DNA of 64,000 nucleotides, taken from NCBI RefSeq assembly GCF_000143415.4, contig NW_003314274.1, positions 2,194,112 to 2,258,111 of the forward strand, in the 5' to 3' direction. The translations under genes and the position numbers were made by a program. Shown in pieces: positions 10,780 to 21,418 of the stretch (position 1 is the first letter of the stretch; every line of letters begins with the position of its first letter). Under the pieces are notes generated by a model, which worked only from the letters and a program-made list of their open reading frames with translations, made no database searches and was not told the origin of the DNA. This stretch comes from Selaginella moellendorffii (lineage: Eukaryota; Streptophyta; Lycopodiopsida; Selaginellales; Selaginellaceae).

Positions 10780-11941
10780 TGTAAGCCATTAAATTTCTAT
10801 TTTACTTTAGTCATTTAACCATGCCTTTGACCATTTGCAGAAGTTTTGCTCACGACCTCCATAAGTCCTATTCTTGACTTAGGACATGCTAGCCCCATGT
10901 AGCACACGTGGTTTTGACCCTTTATCCTATGGTGATTTACCATAGGATAACACCACGAAGCGGAACCTAAACCCTCTTTATGCCACGTGACACAGGCCAC
11001 GTGTTATATGCCACGTGTCCAAAGGACAATGGTGCGGAACTTAAGGTTCAGGGCCTTGGGCCACTGAACGAAGGAACGGTGCCAAACTCCCAAGCATGGA
11101 GCTAAGGAGTGATGGAACGGACCACAGAGCAACTCCTGAGCATACAGCCCAAGGAGCGAAGGGACAAGAGCCCGGAGTGACTTAAAACAATCCTAGAGCA
11201 ACCAGTATCCCATTGCCAGGACCAGCACGCAAAACGGAGCCAAATGGAGTCTGGCACTATTTCAGCATACTAGTGGCCTAATGCAAGGACATGGGTATTC
11301 CACCAGCTAGCATGGAAAAGAACTTGGGCTTAGACCCAAGCCGGACACAGAACAAGGATAGGCATGCAAGTAGGAGCTAGACTATGCCTCAGGTTGGTCA
11401 GCCATGCTTGACTTACCCACTATCCCTACTATACATTTGGAACCCCCCCCCCCCCCCCTCCCCAAGGAACACATGTTTTGGGTTTTCACCCCAAGCCTCC
11501 TTTAGTATCAGGAGTTAGTCTCTGGGACAAGCTTGAAACTTACTAAATATGGAATGGCGCTAGATTGCAAATTTGGACAAGGGACGAACACCATTGTGTT
11601 CAAAACAATCTTTACATTCCGTAGATATGCCAAATGAGCAAATCTGAACACATTCCATAAATAGCATTTGGGACCAAAATGAGACTAACACAAAGGGTAT
11701 GATAGCAAGGGTGTTTGGAAGACATGGAAAGCTATCATTCAGCGATATTGAGAGACTAGTCTCAATACGTGGGGGTTCTTGATACTAGCAAGTCTAATGA
11801 CAGGAGTTTCTCAAACCAGGCCGAGTATGCTCAACAAGAAACACATAAGGTTCCTACTTTATGTTTATCTGATTTAAATACACAGTCACTGACCAGTTTC
11901 TCAACTAGCTCAAATGGGAACTGATAACGGGTCCAGCAATA

Positions 11942-13673
11942 TGTGAGACACAAAATCCCTAGGCCCCAAAGTGGAGCCGAAATGGTGCCACGTGGTAGTG
12001 GCCAAAGCGAAAGCCAAACGAGCATAACACGTTTGGACTAAAAGCTCCAACTTGAAAGGTTGAGAGTGGGAGTGGGACTCTCAACAAAGTGCTCGAGGAA
12101 CAAGCACAAAGCGAGCAATAAGCAAGGCTCCAAAAAGGGACCCAAAAGGACCAACACATGACACATGGGAGAGTCCGATATGGAGTCCGAGATGGGACCC
12201 GAGATGGAGTTCGAGATGGACCTGAGATGGAGTCTGAGATGGAGTCCGAGATAGACCCGAGATGGAGTCCGAGGTGGACCCGAGTTGGAGTCTAAGGTGG
12301 ACCCGAGATGGAGTCCGAGATGAACCCGAGATGGAGTCCAAGGTGGACACGAGTTGGAGTACAAGGTGAACCCGAGATGGAGTCTGAGATGGAGTCCGAG
12401 ATGGACCCGAGATAGAGTCCGAGATGGACCCGAGATGGAGTCCGAGATGGAGTCCGAGATGGACCCGAGATGGAATTCGAGATGGAGTCTGAGATGGAGT
12501 TCGAGATGGAGTCTGAGATGGACCCGAGATGGAGTCCGAAGTTGAGACCGAGACCGGGACCGAAACCGGGACCGAGACCGAGACCGAGACCGATATCGGG
12601 ACCGAGACCGAGGCCGAGACCGAGGTCGAGACCGAGTCCAAGTCCGGGTCCAAGTCCGAGTCCGAGTTTGAGTTTGAGAGGGTGAAAGCCCAAAGCATTC
12701 ATCTCCCAGACCCTAGGGGGTTTGGTGAGCTCCAAAAGTATAGTGAGAGGGAGGACTGCAGTGGAGCCAATTTGGCCAGAAAAGGCTAGTTTGGCCCAGG
12801 AAGGCTATACCCTGTGTTGGGTGATGAGCTGCCCATTGGGAAGTCCAAGACTAGAGTGAACATGGACCGACAAGTAGGGTAGCTTGGTAAAGTGTTCAAG
12901 AGTTGGCTCTAGTTCCTCCAGGAGATCGACTAGCCGATGCTCCCAGTCCAAGTGTGGGTGGCACTACTTACTTGGATACCAGGTGTGGTTCAATGGAACC
13001 TCACTCTAAGCCCATGGCTAGAGCACCCAAAGGCAGAAGGCGGGGAGAGTACCCATGAGGTTCGCATAAGGCCACGGTGTTCCGAAATGTTGTCCCAAAG
13101 TCCCAGACTGTGAAAAGGAAGAGGAGCCATCCTATAGTGTAGAGACCAAGGATATGGTCATGTGAGGAGGAAGTCCCAGAAGACCATGGGATTTAGTGGT
13201 CGGGCCTATGGGCCTCAATCCAGTGGCAGTGTTGGCGAACACGGCCATGGGCAAAAAGGGACTTGGTGGGGACCAGAAAGGGGATATTGGGGAAGGCTAT
13301 TCCCCATATCCATCGGCATCCTAAAGATGATAAGTAGTGGATCTAGGATGATCACTCATGGATGGATGGCTTAGTCTTTGAGAGACGGGACTGGGATGTA
13401 GGTGGTGTCAGACCACTGATATAACCAAGGTGAATGGGTATGGCCTTAGCGTAATGGGTTGATATGTCAGTGGTACCTTGGGGTGTCAGTCATGGGATCG
13501 GACACGTGGAGCACTTGGACCAAGTGCAAAGGTTGAGTGGCAGGGATGCCATTCTCAAGGCTACCAAACCCAAATCCAAAATAGGACTTATGGAGGTTGT
13601 GAGTGAGATTCCTCCAAGTGGTCGGAGGTGTGGTTAAGTGATTAAAGTAGATTGGAAAAATTAGTCGCTTACA
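11942..13673 (+). mobile_element. Solo LTR of the minisatellite-LTR family (plus orientation)
   Basis: It runs from TGTGAGACAC at 11942 to TCGCTTACA at 13673 (1732 bp) and is flanked on both sides by a perfect CAATA target duplication (11937-11941 and 13674-13678). It contains the GAGTCCGAGATG-type minisatellite and the conserved block GGGTGAAAGCCCAAAGC. No primer-binding site follows it, so internal sequence and one LTR were lost by recombination. It is moderately diverged from the 24.7-40.2 kb copies. Confidence 0.88.
12168..12685. repeat. GC-rich hexamer/dodecamer minisatellite within a solo LTR
   Basis: Tandem units alternate GAGTCCGAGATG with GACCCGAGATG, then grade into 6-bp GAGACC/GGGACC/GAGTCC units. 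Unit length is a multiple of three, so several frames stay open on both strands for up to about 200 codons. These are not genes. Confidence 0.9.
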
Positions 13674-15696
13674 CAATATCGACCTCCTACCATCATGGCA
13701 GTAAGGTAAGAGTGTCCGTAAGGATTGGTTAACAAGTAACTTTCGATACCCGAAGTTACATTCGCAACACCCTATGAATAGAATCTATGCCACATAGCCT
13801 TTGCACTTGGTCTAAGTGTTCCACGTGTCCAATCCCATAACCGACACTCAAAGGTACCACCGATATATCATCCTGCTACACTAAGGCTATGATCATTCAC
13901 CTTTGTCACATCGGTAGTCCAAGACCACCTACATCACAATCTTATCTCTCAAGGATTGGGCCATCTGCCCATGAGTGGTTATCCCTTAACCACACTTTAG
14001 CACTATTAGGATGCCTAGAGACATGGGGAACACCCTTCCCTAATACCCCTTCTTCCATCCTTACCAAACTTCTCTTCATCGACAGCCGTGCTTGCCCACA
14101 CCACCACTGGGTTAAGGCCAAAAGACCCGACCACTAAATCCTACTGTCCTTTAGGACTTCCTCACCATATGACAGTATCTTTGGTCATTATACCAAAGGA
14201 TTACTTTTATTCCTTTCCACAATCTAGGACTTTGGGATGATATTTCGAAACACCATGGCCCTATGCAAGCCTTGTAGGTACTTTCCCCACCTTTTGCCTT
14301 TAGTTGCTCTAGCCATGTGGCTAGAGCGAGGTTCTAATGAGCCACACCAAGTATCCAAGTAAGTAGTGCCACCCGCACTTGGATTGGGAGTATCGACCAT
14401 TTGATCTTTCGAAAGAGCTAGAGCCAGTTTTTGAACACTTCACCAAGCTATCCTGTTTGTCAGTTTGTATTCACTCTAGCTTTGAACTCCTCAATGGTTT
14501 AATCATCACCCACCATGTGGGTATAACTTTCCTTGGTCACATTAGTTTTTCTTGGCCAAACTGGCTCCATTGGAGTCCTCCCCCTATTATACTTTTGGAG
14601 CTCACTAAACCCCCTAGGGTCTGAGAGATGAACACTTTAGGCTTTCACCCTCGAACTCGGACTCGAACTCAGACTCGGACTCAAACTCGGATTTGGACTT
14701 GGACTCAAACTTAATCTCGGTCTCAGTCTCAGTCTCAGTCTCGGCCTTAGTCTCAGTCTCGATCTCGGTCTCGGTCTTAGTCTTGACCTCAGACTCCATC
14801 TCAGGTCCATCTCAGACTCCATCTTGGGTCCATCTTGGACTCCATCTCAAGTCCTTCTCGAACTCCATCTCAGACTCTATTGCGGGTCTATCTCAAACTC
14901 CATCTTGGACTCCATTTTAGACTCCATTTCGGACTCCATCTCAGGTCCATATTGGACTCCATCTCGGACTCCATCTCGGGTCCATCTTAGGTCCATCTCG
15001 GACTCCATCTAGGGTCTATTTCAGATCTATCTCAAACTTCATCTCGATACTTCCATTTGTCATGTGTTGGTCTTCTCATGTCCCTTTTCTAGAGACTCAC
15101 TTAGTACTTGCTTTATGTTCATTCCTCAAGATTTTCGTTGGGAGTTCCACTCCCACTCTCAACTATCCAAGTCGGAACTTTTAGTCTAAATGTGTTACAC
15201 TTGTTTGGCTTCTACTTCGGCTCTTACTATGTGGCACCCTTTTAGCTCCACTTTGGGGCTTAGGGATTTGTGTCTCACACAATCCTTTAATCTACCATTT
15301 AATTGATTTAAATAGTTGTCTTAGAGGATTATTGATGAGCAAACTTAAAAGTAATTGCTACAATGGCATTTCATGAACTATAATGGTTCTTGAAGTCCCT
15401 TGTTTTAGTTCAAAATTATGGCTTCAAAGTTAGTTTAAGCATTTAATAATTTCATATGGAGTTATAACTAGTCCATATGCTAAAGTACTATAATTAGCAT
15501 ATTACTTAAGCAAGGTAATACATATATATGTGTTTACAAATCTTACACCATCCTCTCTTCAAGAAGATGAAAAGGTAATAACAATAAGTTAAATGGAACA
15601 TCTAGAGCTTCTATTAAGGGATTATAAACTATTATAAAAACTTGAAACTTCCATATAACCATTAATATAGTAGTTGATAAGCATAATTGAAATAAA

Positions 15697-15770
15697 ATTT
15701 AAAGCCATGGTATAAATAGTAGTTGATTGAGATTCCACAATCAACTACTATTTATGCCATGGCTTTAAAT
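15697..15770. repeat. Near-perfect hairpin, 33-bp arms and 8-bp loop
   Basis: The arm at 15697-15729 is the reverse complement of 15738-15770 with a single mismatch. The loop is AGATTCCA. Partial extra copies of the arm follow at 15771-15795. It may be part of a MITE or palindromic repeat that also supplied the inverted arms at 15798-15824 and 21435-21461. Confidence 0.8.
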
Positions 15771-15827
15771 AGTAGCTATGGCATAAATAGTAGTTTTGAT
15801 ATAATAACTTTTAACTATGTGAGAAGG

Positions 15828-16214
15828 TTTCAGGAATCCCCCAATTCTTGCCACATTCCTGACTCTCGCCGGATTCCTGACCTGCAGACCACATTCCTGA
15901 CTCTCGAGACACTTCCCTATTCCTGACTCTCGAGACACTTTTTTATTCCTGACTCTCGAGAAACTTCCCGATTCCTGAGTCTCGAGCCACATTCCTGATA
16001 ATGATGTGGCGCCTCCTCGACCTCAGCTATATTTAGGCCGTCCTCGATCCAAGAGTGGTGGAGCTTCATCAACCTATGGTATATATAGGTTAGCCTTGTT
16101 CCATTTCTCCACAATCTGAATCAACGCCAGTCTAAGGCCTCTTCTTTGTTTCCACTAGCTTTTCTCTTTGTCTTTTTGCATTTTCCAATCTTGATCTTGT
16201 CAGGGGTCTTGACA
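15828..16214 (+). repeat. 5' LTR of the chromovirus
   Basis: 387 bp. The first half holds several degenerate copies of ATTCCTGACTCTCGAG. A TATA box (TATATATAG, 16080-16088) puts the predicted RNA start about 30 nt downstream, near 16110, where CACAATCTGAATCAA begins. The terminal TG is mutated to TT; the 3' LTR keeps TG. It ends TTGACA. Confidence 0.92.
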
Positions 16215-16216
16215 AT

Positions 16217-16231
16217 TTGATTCAGATTGTG
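16217..16231 (+). promoter_or_regulatory. Primer-binding site complementary to the element's own RNA 5' end
   Basis: TTGATTCAGATTGTG starts two bases after the 5' LTR and is the exact reverse complement of 16110-16124 in the LTR (also 21309-21323 in the 3' LTR). That LTR segment lies where transcription should begin, 30 nt after the TATA box. This is the arrangement of the self-priming Tf1/sushi group, where the RNA 5' end folds back to prime reverse transcription. The match is seen; the mechanism is inferred. Confidence 0.75.
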
Positions 16232-16313
16232 TTTTTTCATTTTTTGATTTAGCTCGTTTTGATTGTTTGATTACCTTTGCCTTTTTTTCCCCCTTTTTCC
16301 TTTCTTCTTGCCA

Positions 16314-17276
16314 ATGGAGTCTCCAAGCCATCCTGATTTCTTTGCTGAAGTCCTTGCAAAAATCCAGTATGAGAATACCGAGTTGAAGGCAACCCTTCTT
16401 CGCATGCAGCAAGAGCTTGCTTCACTTTCGGCTCAAGGATCCAGCAAAGTTCCTGAACCGAAGGTGAGCTTCCCGGCGAAATTTTCAGGCAAGCGTTCAG
16501 AGCTTTGCGGATTCCTGAACCAAATGGAGTTGATCTTCGCACTTCAACATCGGCGGTACCCTACTCCCGAGTCTCAAATCGGCGCGATTGGGACGTTGCT
16601 CGAAGGTGCAGCTTTGTCATGGTTTTCTCCTCTTCTGGAGAAGAGCATGAAAGGGGTCATGGTTCCAGAGCTGATGGATCTTCAATTGTTCAAAGAGAAG
16701 CTCGAAGCATGTTTTGGCGAGACGGATCGGGTTCGGGCTGCTACCACAAAGATGAGACGTCTCTCTCAGGGGTCTCGTCCTACCTCGATCTATGCTGCAG
16801 AGTTCCAACTCCTTGCTTTGGACACTCAGTGGGATGAGCGGGCCCTGATTGACCAATTTCGTTTTGGCCTCAACAACGGTGTCAAGGATTTGTTGCTCAC
16901 CATGGAGGATCCCAAGGACCTGTCGGATGCCATCAACAAAGCTGTTCGATATGACAATCGTCTCTTTGAACATCGTCAGGAAAGTCACCGCGCCGCTGTT
17001 TTTCCGTCCCAGACTCAGGAATCCCAGCTTGAGTCTTCGGGGCATACTCCTGAACCTACTGCTCCGGTTCCGATGGATATTTCTGGTACTCCCCGACTCA
17101 TTAGAGGGAAGTTGAGTCCTGCTGAGAAGCAACGTCGAATATCTCATAATCTTTGCCTCTATTGTGCTGATCCTAATCACAAAGCAGCTGTATGTCCCAA
17201 GAAGCCTCCTCGACTGCTCGAGTTCACTCTGCCTCAAAGTCCACCTCTATTGCAGTCAGGAAACGACCCTGTCTAA
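16314..17276 (+). CDS. Gag polyprotein of the chromovirus
   Basis: 320 codons from ATG 16314 (MESPSHPDFF); the frame is open upstream through a T-rich leader to 16263 but that extension looks non-coding. It has a coiled N-terminus (EVLAKIQYENTELKA), a retrotransposon gag core (FSGKRSELCGFLNQMELIF; WDERALIDQFRFGLNNGVKD) and a CCHC zinc knuckle CLYCADPNHKAAVC near the C-terminus. Gag forms the particle and the knuckle binds the element RNA. The ORF is intact. pol is open in the -1 frame over the overlap 17192-17276, so Pol would need a -1 frameshift, unless a small indel has separated one original ORF. Confidence 0.9.
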   Translation: MESPSHPDFFAEVLAKIQYENTELKATLLRMQQELASLSAQGSSKVPEPKVSFPAKFSGKRSELCGFLNQMELIFALQHRRYPTPESQIGAIGTLLEGAALSWFSPLLEKSMKGVMVPELMDLQLFKEKLEACFGETDRVRAATTKMRRLSQGSRPTSIYAAEFQLLALDTQWDERALIDQFRFGLNNGVKDLLLTMEDPKDLSDAINKAVRYDNRLFEHRQESHRAAVFPSQTQESQLESSGHTPEPTAPVPMDISGTPRLIRGKLSPAEKQRRISHNLCLYCADPNHKAAVCPKKPPRLLEFTLPQSPPLLQSGNDPV

Positions 17277-20200
17277 ATAGAGTAGGAGCTGTCTGTTTGG
17301 ACTCCCCAAATAAAAATCACTTTTCTTCTCTATCAAGCTCCTCACCACCTTTCATCAAAGCCACCACCAATTCCCGCAACTTCCACGTCCCATGTCTCCT
17401 TTCTTTCACCGGACAATCAGGACTCAAGGCTCTGGCATTACTGGACTCGGGTGCAACTTCCTGCTTCATGGACACGGACTTTGCTGCCCGACATCACGTT
17501 CCTCTTTCTCCTACCATATGGGATTTGAGGGTTGAAGGCATCGGCGGGCATTTTGTGTCTCCATCTTCTGGACTTAGGGAAACGTTGCCCGTTCGAGTAC
17601 ACATCGGGTCCACCGTCACCGATATCGCCTTCAACATCATCAGCAGCAAGTCCTCCTCTGTGGTGCTCGGTCTTCCTTGGTTCCAACTACATCAGCCTCA
17701 GATCTGTTAGAAGGAATTACAACTCATCTCTCCCACGGCTTCCCCTGCTGTTCATCGAGTCCGAATCAGGAAAAGTTCCCTAAACTCAAATCGTGGTTCT
17801 GTTCCTGACTCCATAAAGTTTTCACCCTCTTCTTTTTCCTCTCTTCCATCTTACACTGGACCGTATCCTCATCTCATCATTCCATTTAGTCATACGCCTC
17901 CTCCTATCTCCACAATCACTATGAAAAAACTCCTTCATGAAGAACCTCTTTTTCTTTTTGCTTTGCATGTTTCTCCTGTCAGTCTTCCTGAGAAGTATCA
18001 TGATTTTGGGGATGTGTTTGACAAGAAAAAAGCTAGTGTACTGCCTGTTCATCGGCCTTATGATTGTCCCATTGATTTACAGGAAGGAGCGTCACCTCCG
18101 TGGGGGCCTATCTATGGGTTATCCCCGTCCGAGCTTAAGGCCCTCAAAGAGTACGTGGATGAGAACCTTGCCTCGGGCTACATTCAGCATTCGCAGTCCC
18201 CGGCTGGAGCGTCTGTCTTTTTTGTCAAGAAGAAGGATGGGAGCTTGCGGCTAGTCATCGACTACCGAGGTTTGAACAAGGTGACTGTTCGGAACCGTTA
18301 TCCGCTGCCCCTGATCTCGGACCTGTTGGAACGCCTCGGCGGTGCCCGCTTCTTCACCAAGATCGACCTCCGTGGAGCATACAACCTGATCCGGATCCGG
18401 CCTGGTGATGAATGGAAGACTGTGTTCCGAACCCGCTATGGCCACTTCGAGTACACTGTCATGCCATTTGGCTTGACAAATGCTCCAGCAGTTTTCCAAC
18501 ACATGGCAAACGACGTCTTTCGGGAGTTTCTTGATCAGATGGTGATCGTTTATCTCGATGACATCCTCATCTACTCAAAAACTCAGGAGGAGCATGACGA
18601 ACATGTTCGCAAGGTGCTAGCGAAGTTGCGAGAACACGGCCTATACGCAAAGCTTGAGAAATGTTCCTTTGATCAGCAGTCTGTGGAGTTCCTTGGGTAC
18701 ATTGTCACTCTTGAGGGTCTCACGATGGATCCTGCCAAAGTCAAGACTATTCTCGAATGGGAGCCTCCACAATCAATGTCAGACGTTCAGGTTTTCCTTG
18801 GCTTAGCCAACTTCTACTGCAAATTCATTGATCACTACTCTGACATTGTCCTTCCTCTCACACATCTCACTCGCAAAGATGTTCCCTTCTCTTGGTCTGC
18901 TTTTGCCCAGCAGGCCTTCGACACACTCAAGGCGGCCTTCAGTTCTGCTCCTGACTTGATCCATGCTGATTCCTCACAACCTTTCTTCATCAAGGCTGAC
19001 GCCTCCGACTTTGCCATTCGTGTTGTGCTGTCTCAACTCGGAGCGGATCATGAACTTCATCCGGTCGCTTTCCATTCTCAGAAATTCCAGCCTACGGAGA
19101 TCAATTACGAAATCCACGACAAGGAGCTCCTTGCCATCGTGGATTCCTTTGGAGAGTAGCGCCGTTTCTTGGAGGGGGCAAGCCATCAAACAACAGTCTG
19201 GACGGATCACAAAAATCTCAAGTACTATGCCACTTCCCGAGTTTTAAGCTGTCGTTAAGCAAGGTGGGCACAATTCCTGAGTCGGTTTGACTTTGTTATC
19301 AAGTACAGACCTGGAAAGTTTCAAGGCCTTCCTGATGCTCTTTCAAGGCGCTCCTATCTCAGTCTCAGGCCTGGTAATCCTGCCTTCGATCAACAGGATC
19401 AAGTTATCCTCGGTCCTGATCGGCTTCAAGTTATGGCAATTTCCCTGGCCCCTCAGGACTCTTCCTTGATGGATGCAATCAAAAACGATCTTCAATCCGA
19501 TGATCTTGCTAGCGACATTTTCCCCCATCTTCAGGCTGGACACCCAGTGACTCCTGACTACCGGCGATTTGACGAGTTCGAGTTCTTAGATGGCTTATTG
19601 TACCGTGGGGAGCAGCTTTACGTTCCTGAAGGTGATGCTCGAAGGTTGGTCCTGATGGCGTGCCACAATAGCCCAACTGCTGGTCACTTCGGCATTGCGA
19701 AAACTTATGAGCTAGTTGCACGGGACTTTTGGTGGCCTCATATGGACGACTACATCAAAGCTTTTGTTACCTCCTGTTACACTTGTGCCCAGAATAAGGT
19801 ACCTCGCCACCTTCCTTCAGGTTTGCTTCGTTCCCTTCCGGTCCCTTCAGGTCCTTGGGAATCCATCCCATGGATTTCTTGAGTGATCTTCCGAGTTCTG
19901 GAGGCTTCAATAGCATTTTAGTCGTGGTGGATCGCTTCACAAAGATGGCGCACTTCTTGCCATATACCAAGGAGTTTTCGGGCGAGGACATGGCAAAACT
20001 GGTATTCAGGGAAATTTTCCGACTTCATGGGATTCTTACAGATGTGGTTTCGGATTGGGGGCCTCAGTTCATCTCTCATTTCTGGCAACAGTTTTTGCAG
20101 CTGCTTGGAGTGAAGGCCAACCTCTCTTCGGCATATCATCCTCAAACTGATGGGCAGCCCGAGCGAACGATTCAGACGTTGGAACAATTCTTGAGGTGCT

Positions 20201-21015
20201 TCATCAACTATCATCAGGATAACTGGTTTGATATCCTTCCCCTTGCTGAGTTCTCCTATAACAACTCTGTTCACTCCTCTCTTCGAGTTTCCCCCTTCTT
20301 TGTGAACTCTGGCCGAAATCCCCGATTCAATCTCTCACTTCCTTCTCCATCTGAATCCTCTCGTTCAAATCCCCGCTCTGAGGCATTTATCTCCAACCTC
20401 CAGGAAATCCACAACTCCATCTCCTTCCACCTCCATCGTGCTCAGGAATTTCATAAAACATTTGCCAATGTCCATCGTCAGGATTGTCCCCCTTACAATA
20501 TCGGGGATAAAGTCTGGCTCCTCAGGCGAAATATCTCCACCACCAGGCCCTGTCCAAAACTCGATTTCAAACACCTTGGTCCTTTCCCTATCACTGCCAT
20601 CATTAATCCTGTCACTTATCGCCTTGCACTTCCCTCCTCATATCAAATTCACCCTGTTTTTCACTCCTCTCTCCTTGAGCCTTATATTCCCAGTCCTATT
20701 CCAAATCGGGTCATTCCTCCGCCTCCACCAGTGCAGCTCGAGGATGGGTCTGAGTACAAGGTTCAGGACATCCTTGATTCCAAGATTTCACGGTCTAAAC
20801 TCTACTATTTGGTGGACTGGAAGGGTTACGGACCTGAGAAACGCACTTGGGAACCTGCAGACAACCTACTTCATTCTCCTGACCTTGTTCAAGACTTCCA
20901 CCGTCGCTATCCTTCTCTTCCCAGTCCTCATTCTTTTTCTCCATCTCCCATCCCTCACCACTCATCTCATCCTCCTCTTCGTTCTCGTTCACATCCTCGT
21001 TCCACTTATTCTTGA
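17192..21015 (+). pseudogene. Pol polyprotein (PR-RT-RH-IN-chromodomain), inactivated
   Basis: Protease has the active-site motif ALLDSGATSCFMD. Reverse transcriptase shows VIDYRGLNKVTVRNRYPLP, MPFGLTNAPAVFQHM and the catalytic YLDDILIYS. RNase H starts FFIKADASDFAI. Integrase has catalytic Asp in VVVDRF, Asp in VVSDWGPQF (usually SDRG) and Glu in QPERTIQTLEQFL. The chromodomain is YKVQDILDSKISRSKLYYLV then DWKGYGPEKRTWEP. The reading frame is broken by TAG at 17708, TAG at 19157 (FGE-stop-RRFLEG, normally Trp), TAA at 19256 (SCR-stop-ARWAQF, normally Gln) and a one-base frameshift near 19855-19880, before MDFLSDLPSS. All three stops are explained by single G-to-A or C-to-T changes. Confidence 0.93.
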
Positions 21016-21026
21016 GGAGGGGGTGC

Positions 21027-21413
21027 TGTTAGGAATCCCCCAATTCTTGCCACATTCCTGACTCTCACCGGATTCCTGACCTGCAGACCACATTCCTGAC
21101 TCTCAAGACACTTCCCTATTCCTGACTCTCGAGACACTTTCCTATTCCTGACTCTCGAGAAACTTCCCGATTCCTGAGTCTCGAGCCACATTCCTGATGA
21201 TGATGTGGCGCCTCCTCGACCTCAGCTATATTTAGGCCGTCCTCGATCCAAGAGTGGTGGAGCTTCATCAACCTATAGTATATATAGGTTAGCCTTGTTC
21301 CATTTCTCCACAATCTGAATCAACGCCAGTCTAAGGCCTCTTCTTTGTTTCCACTAGCTTTTCTCTTTGTCTTTTTGCATTTTCCAATCTTGATCTTGTC
21401 AGAGGTCTTGACA
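21027..21413 (+). repeat. 3' LTR of the chromovirus
   Basis: 387 bp, TGTTAGG...TTGACA, preceded by the purine tract at 21014-21023. It is about 98% identical to the 5' LTR by eye and keeps the TATA box and the CACAATCTGAATCAA start segment (21309-21323). Confidence 0.92.
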
Positions 21414-21418
21414 GAAGG

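Larger units (their letters stand above)
10898..13769. mobile_element. TG...CA insertion (probable solo LTR of another family) inside the old LTR
   Basis: The interruption starts TGTAGCACACG at 10898 and ends CGCAACA at 13769, inside near-duplicates CCCCA (10893-10897) and CCCTA (13770-13774). After removing the nested solo LTR at 11942-13673 with one target copy, about 1.13 kb remains, a plausible LTR size, with no coding sequence. Four CACGTG hexamers lie in its first 120 bp. The terminal TG...CA and the duplication of the host LTR sequence support an insertion. The family is not recognised, and one mismatch in the duplication leaves some doubt. Confidence 0.55.
10780..15279 (-). mobile_element. 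Old solo LTR of the minisatellite-LTR family, interrupted by a younger insertion
   Basis: The sequence begins TGTAAGCC at 10780 and ends TGTCTCACA at 15279, the two ends of the minus-oriented LTRs seen at 25223 and 31124. It is flanked by an imperfect 5-bp duplication, CAATT (10775-10779) and CAATC (15280-15284). The first 118 bp (10780-10897) and the part from 13770 onward align piecewise with the intact LTR, including a decayed minisatellite (about 14650-15045). A younger element of about 2.9 kb splits it. Divergence from the other copies is high, so this is the oldest member in the window. No second LTR or internal region was found nearby, so it is best read as a solo LTR. Confidence 0.75.
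15828..21413 (+). mobile_element. Chromodomain Ty3 (Metaviridae) LTR retrotransposon, full length but mutated
   Basis: It has two 387-bp LTRs (15828-16214 and 21027-21413), an exact GAAGG target duplication (15823-15827 and 21414-21418), gag, then protease, reverse transcriptase, RNase H, integrase and a chromodomain in that order, and a purine tract (GAGGAGGGGG, 21014-21023) before the 3' LTR. The order RT-RH-IN with a C-terminal chromodomain defines a chromovirus. The LTRs differ at about nine sites, eight of them transitions, so the insertion is fairly young. pol carries three stop codons and one frameshift, so this copy is not autonomous now. The primer-binding site is complementary to the element's own predicted RNA 5' end and lacks the TGG start expected of a tRNA-primed site. 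Confidence 0.95.

Noticed and set aside
11449-11464. Poly-C tract as a functional element
   Set aside because: A simple homopolymer in decayed repeat sequence, with no associated feature.
12168-12685. CRISPR-like array
   Set aside because: Units are contiguous 6- and 12-bp tandem repeats without spacers, in a plant LTR.
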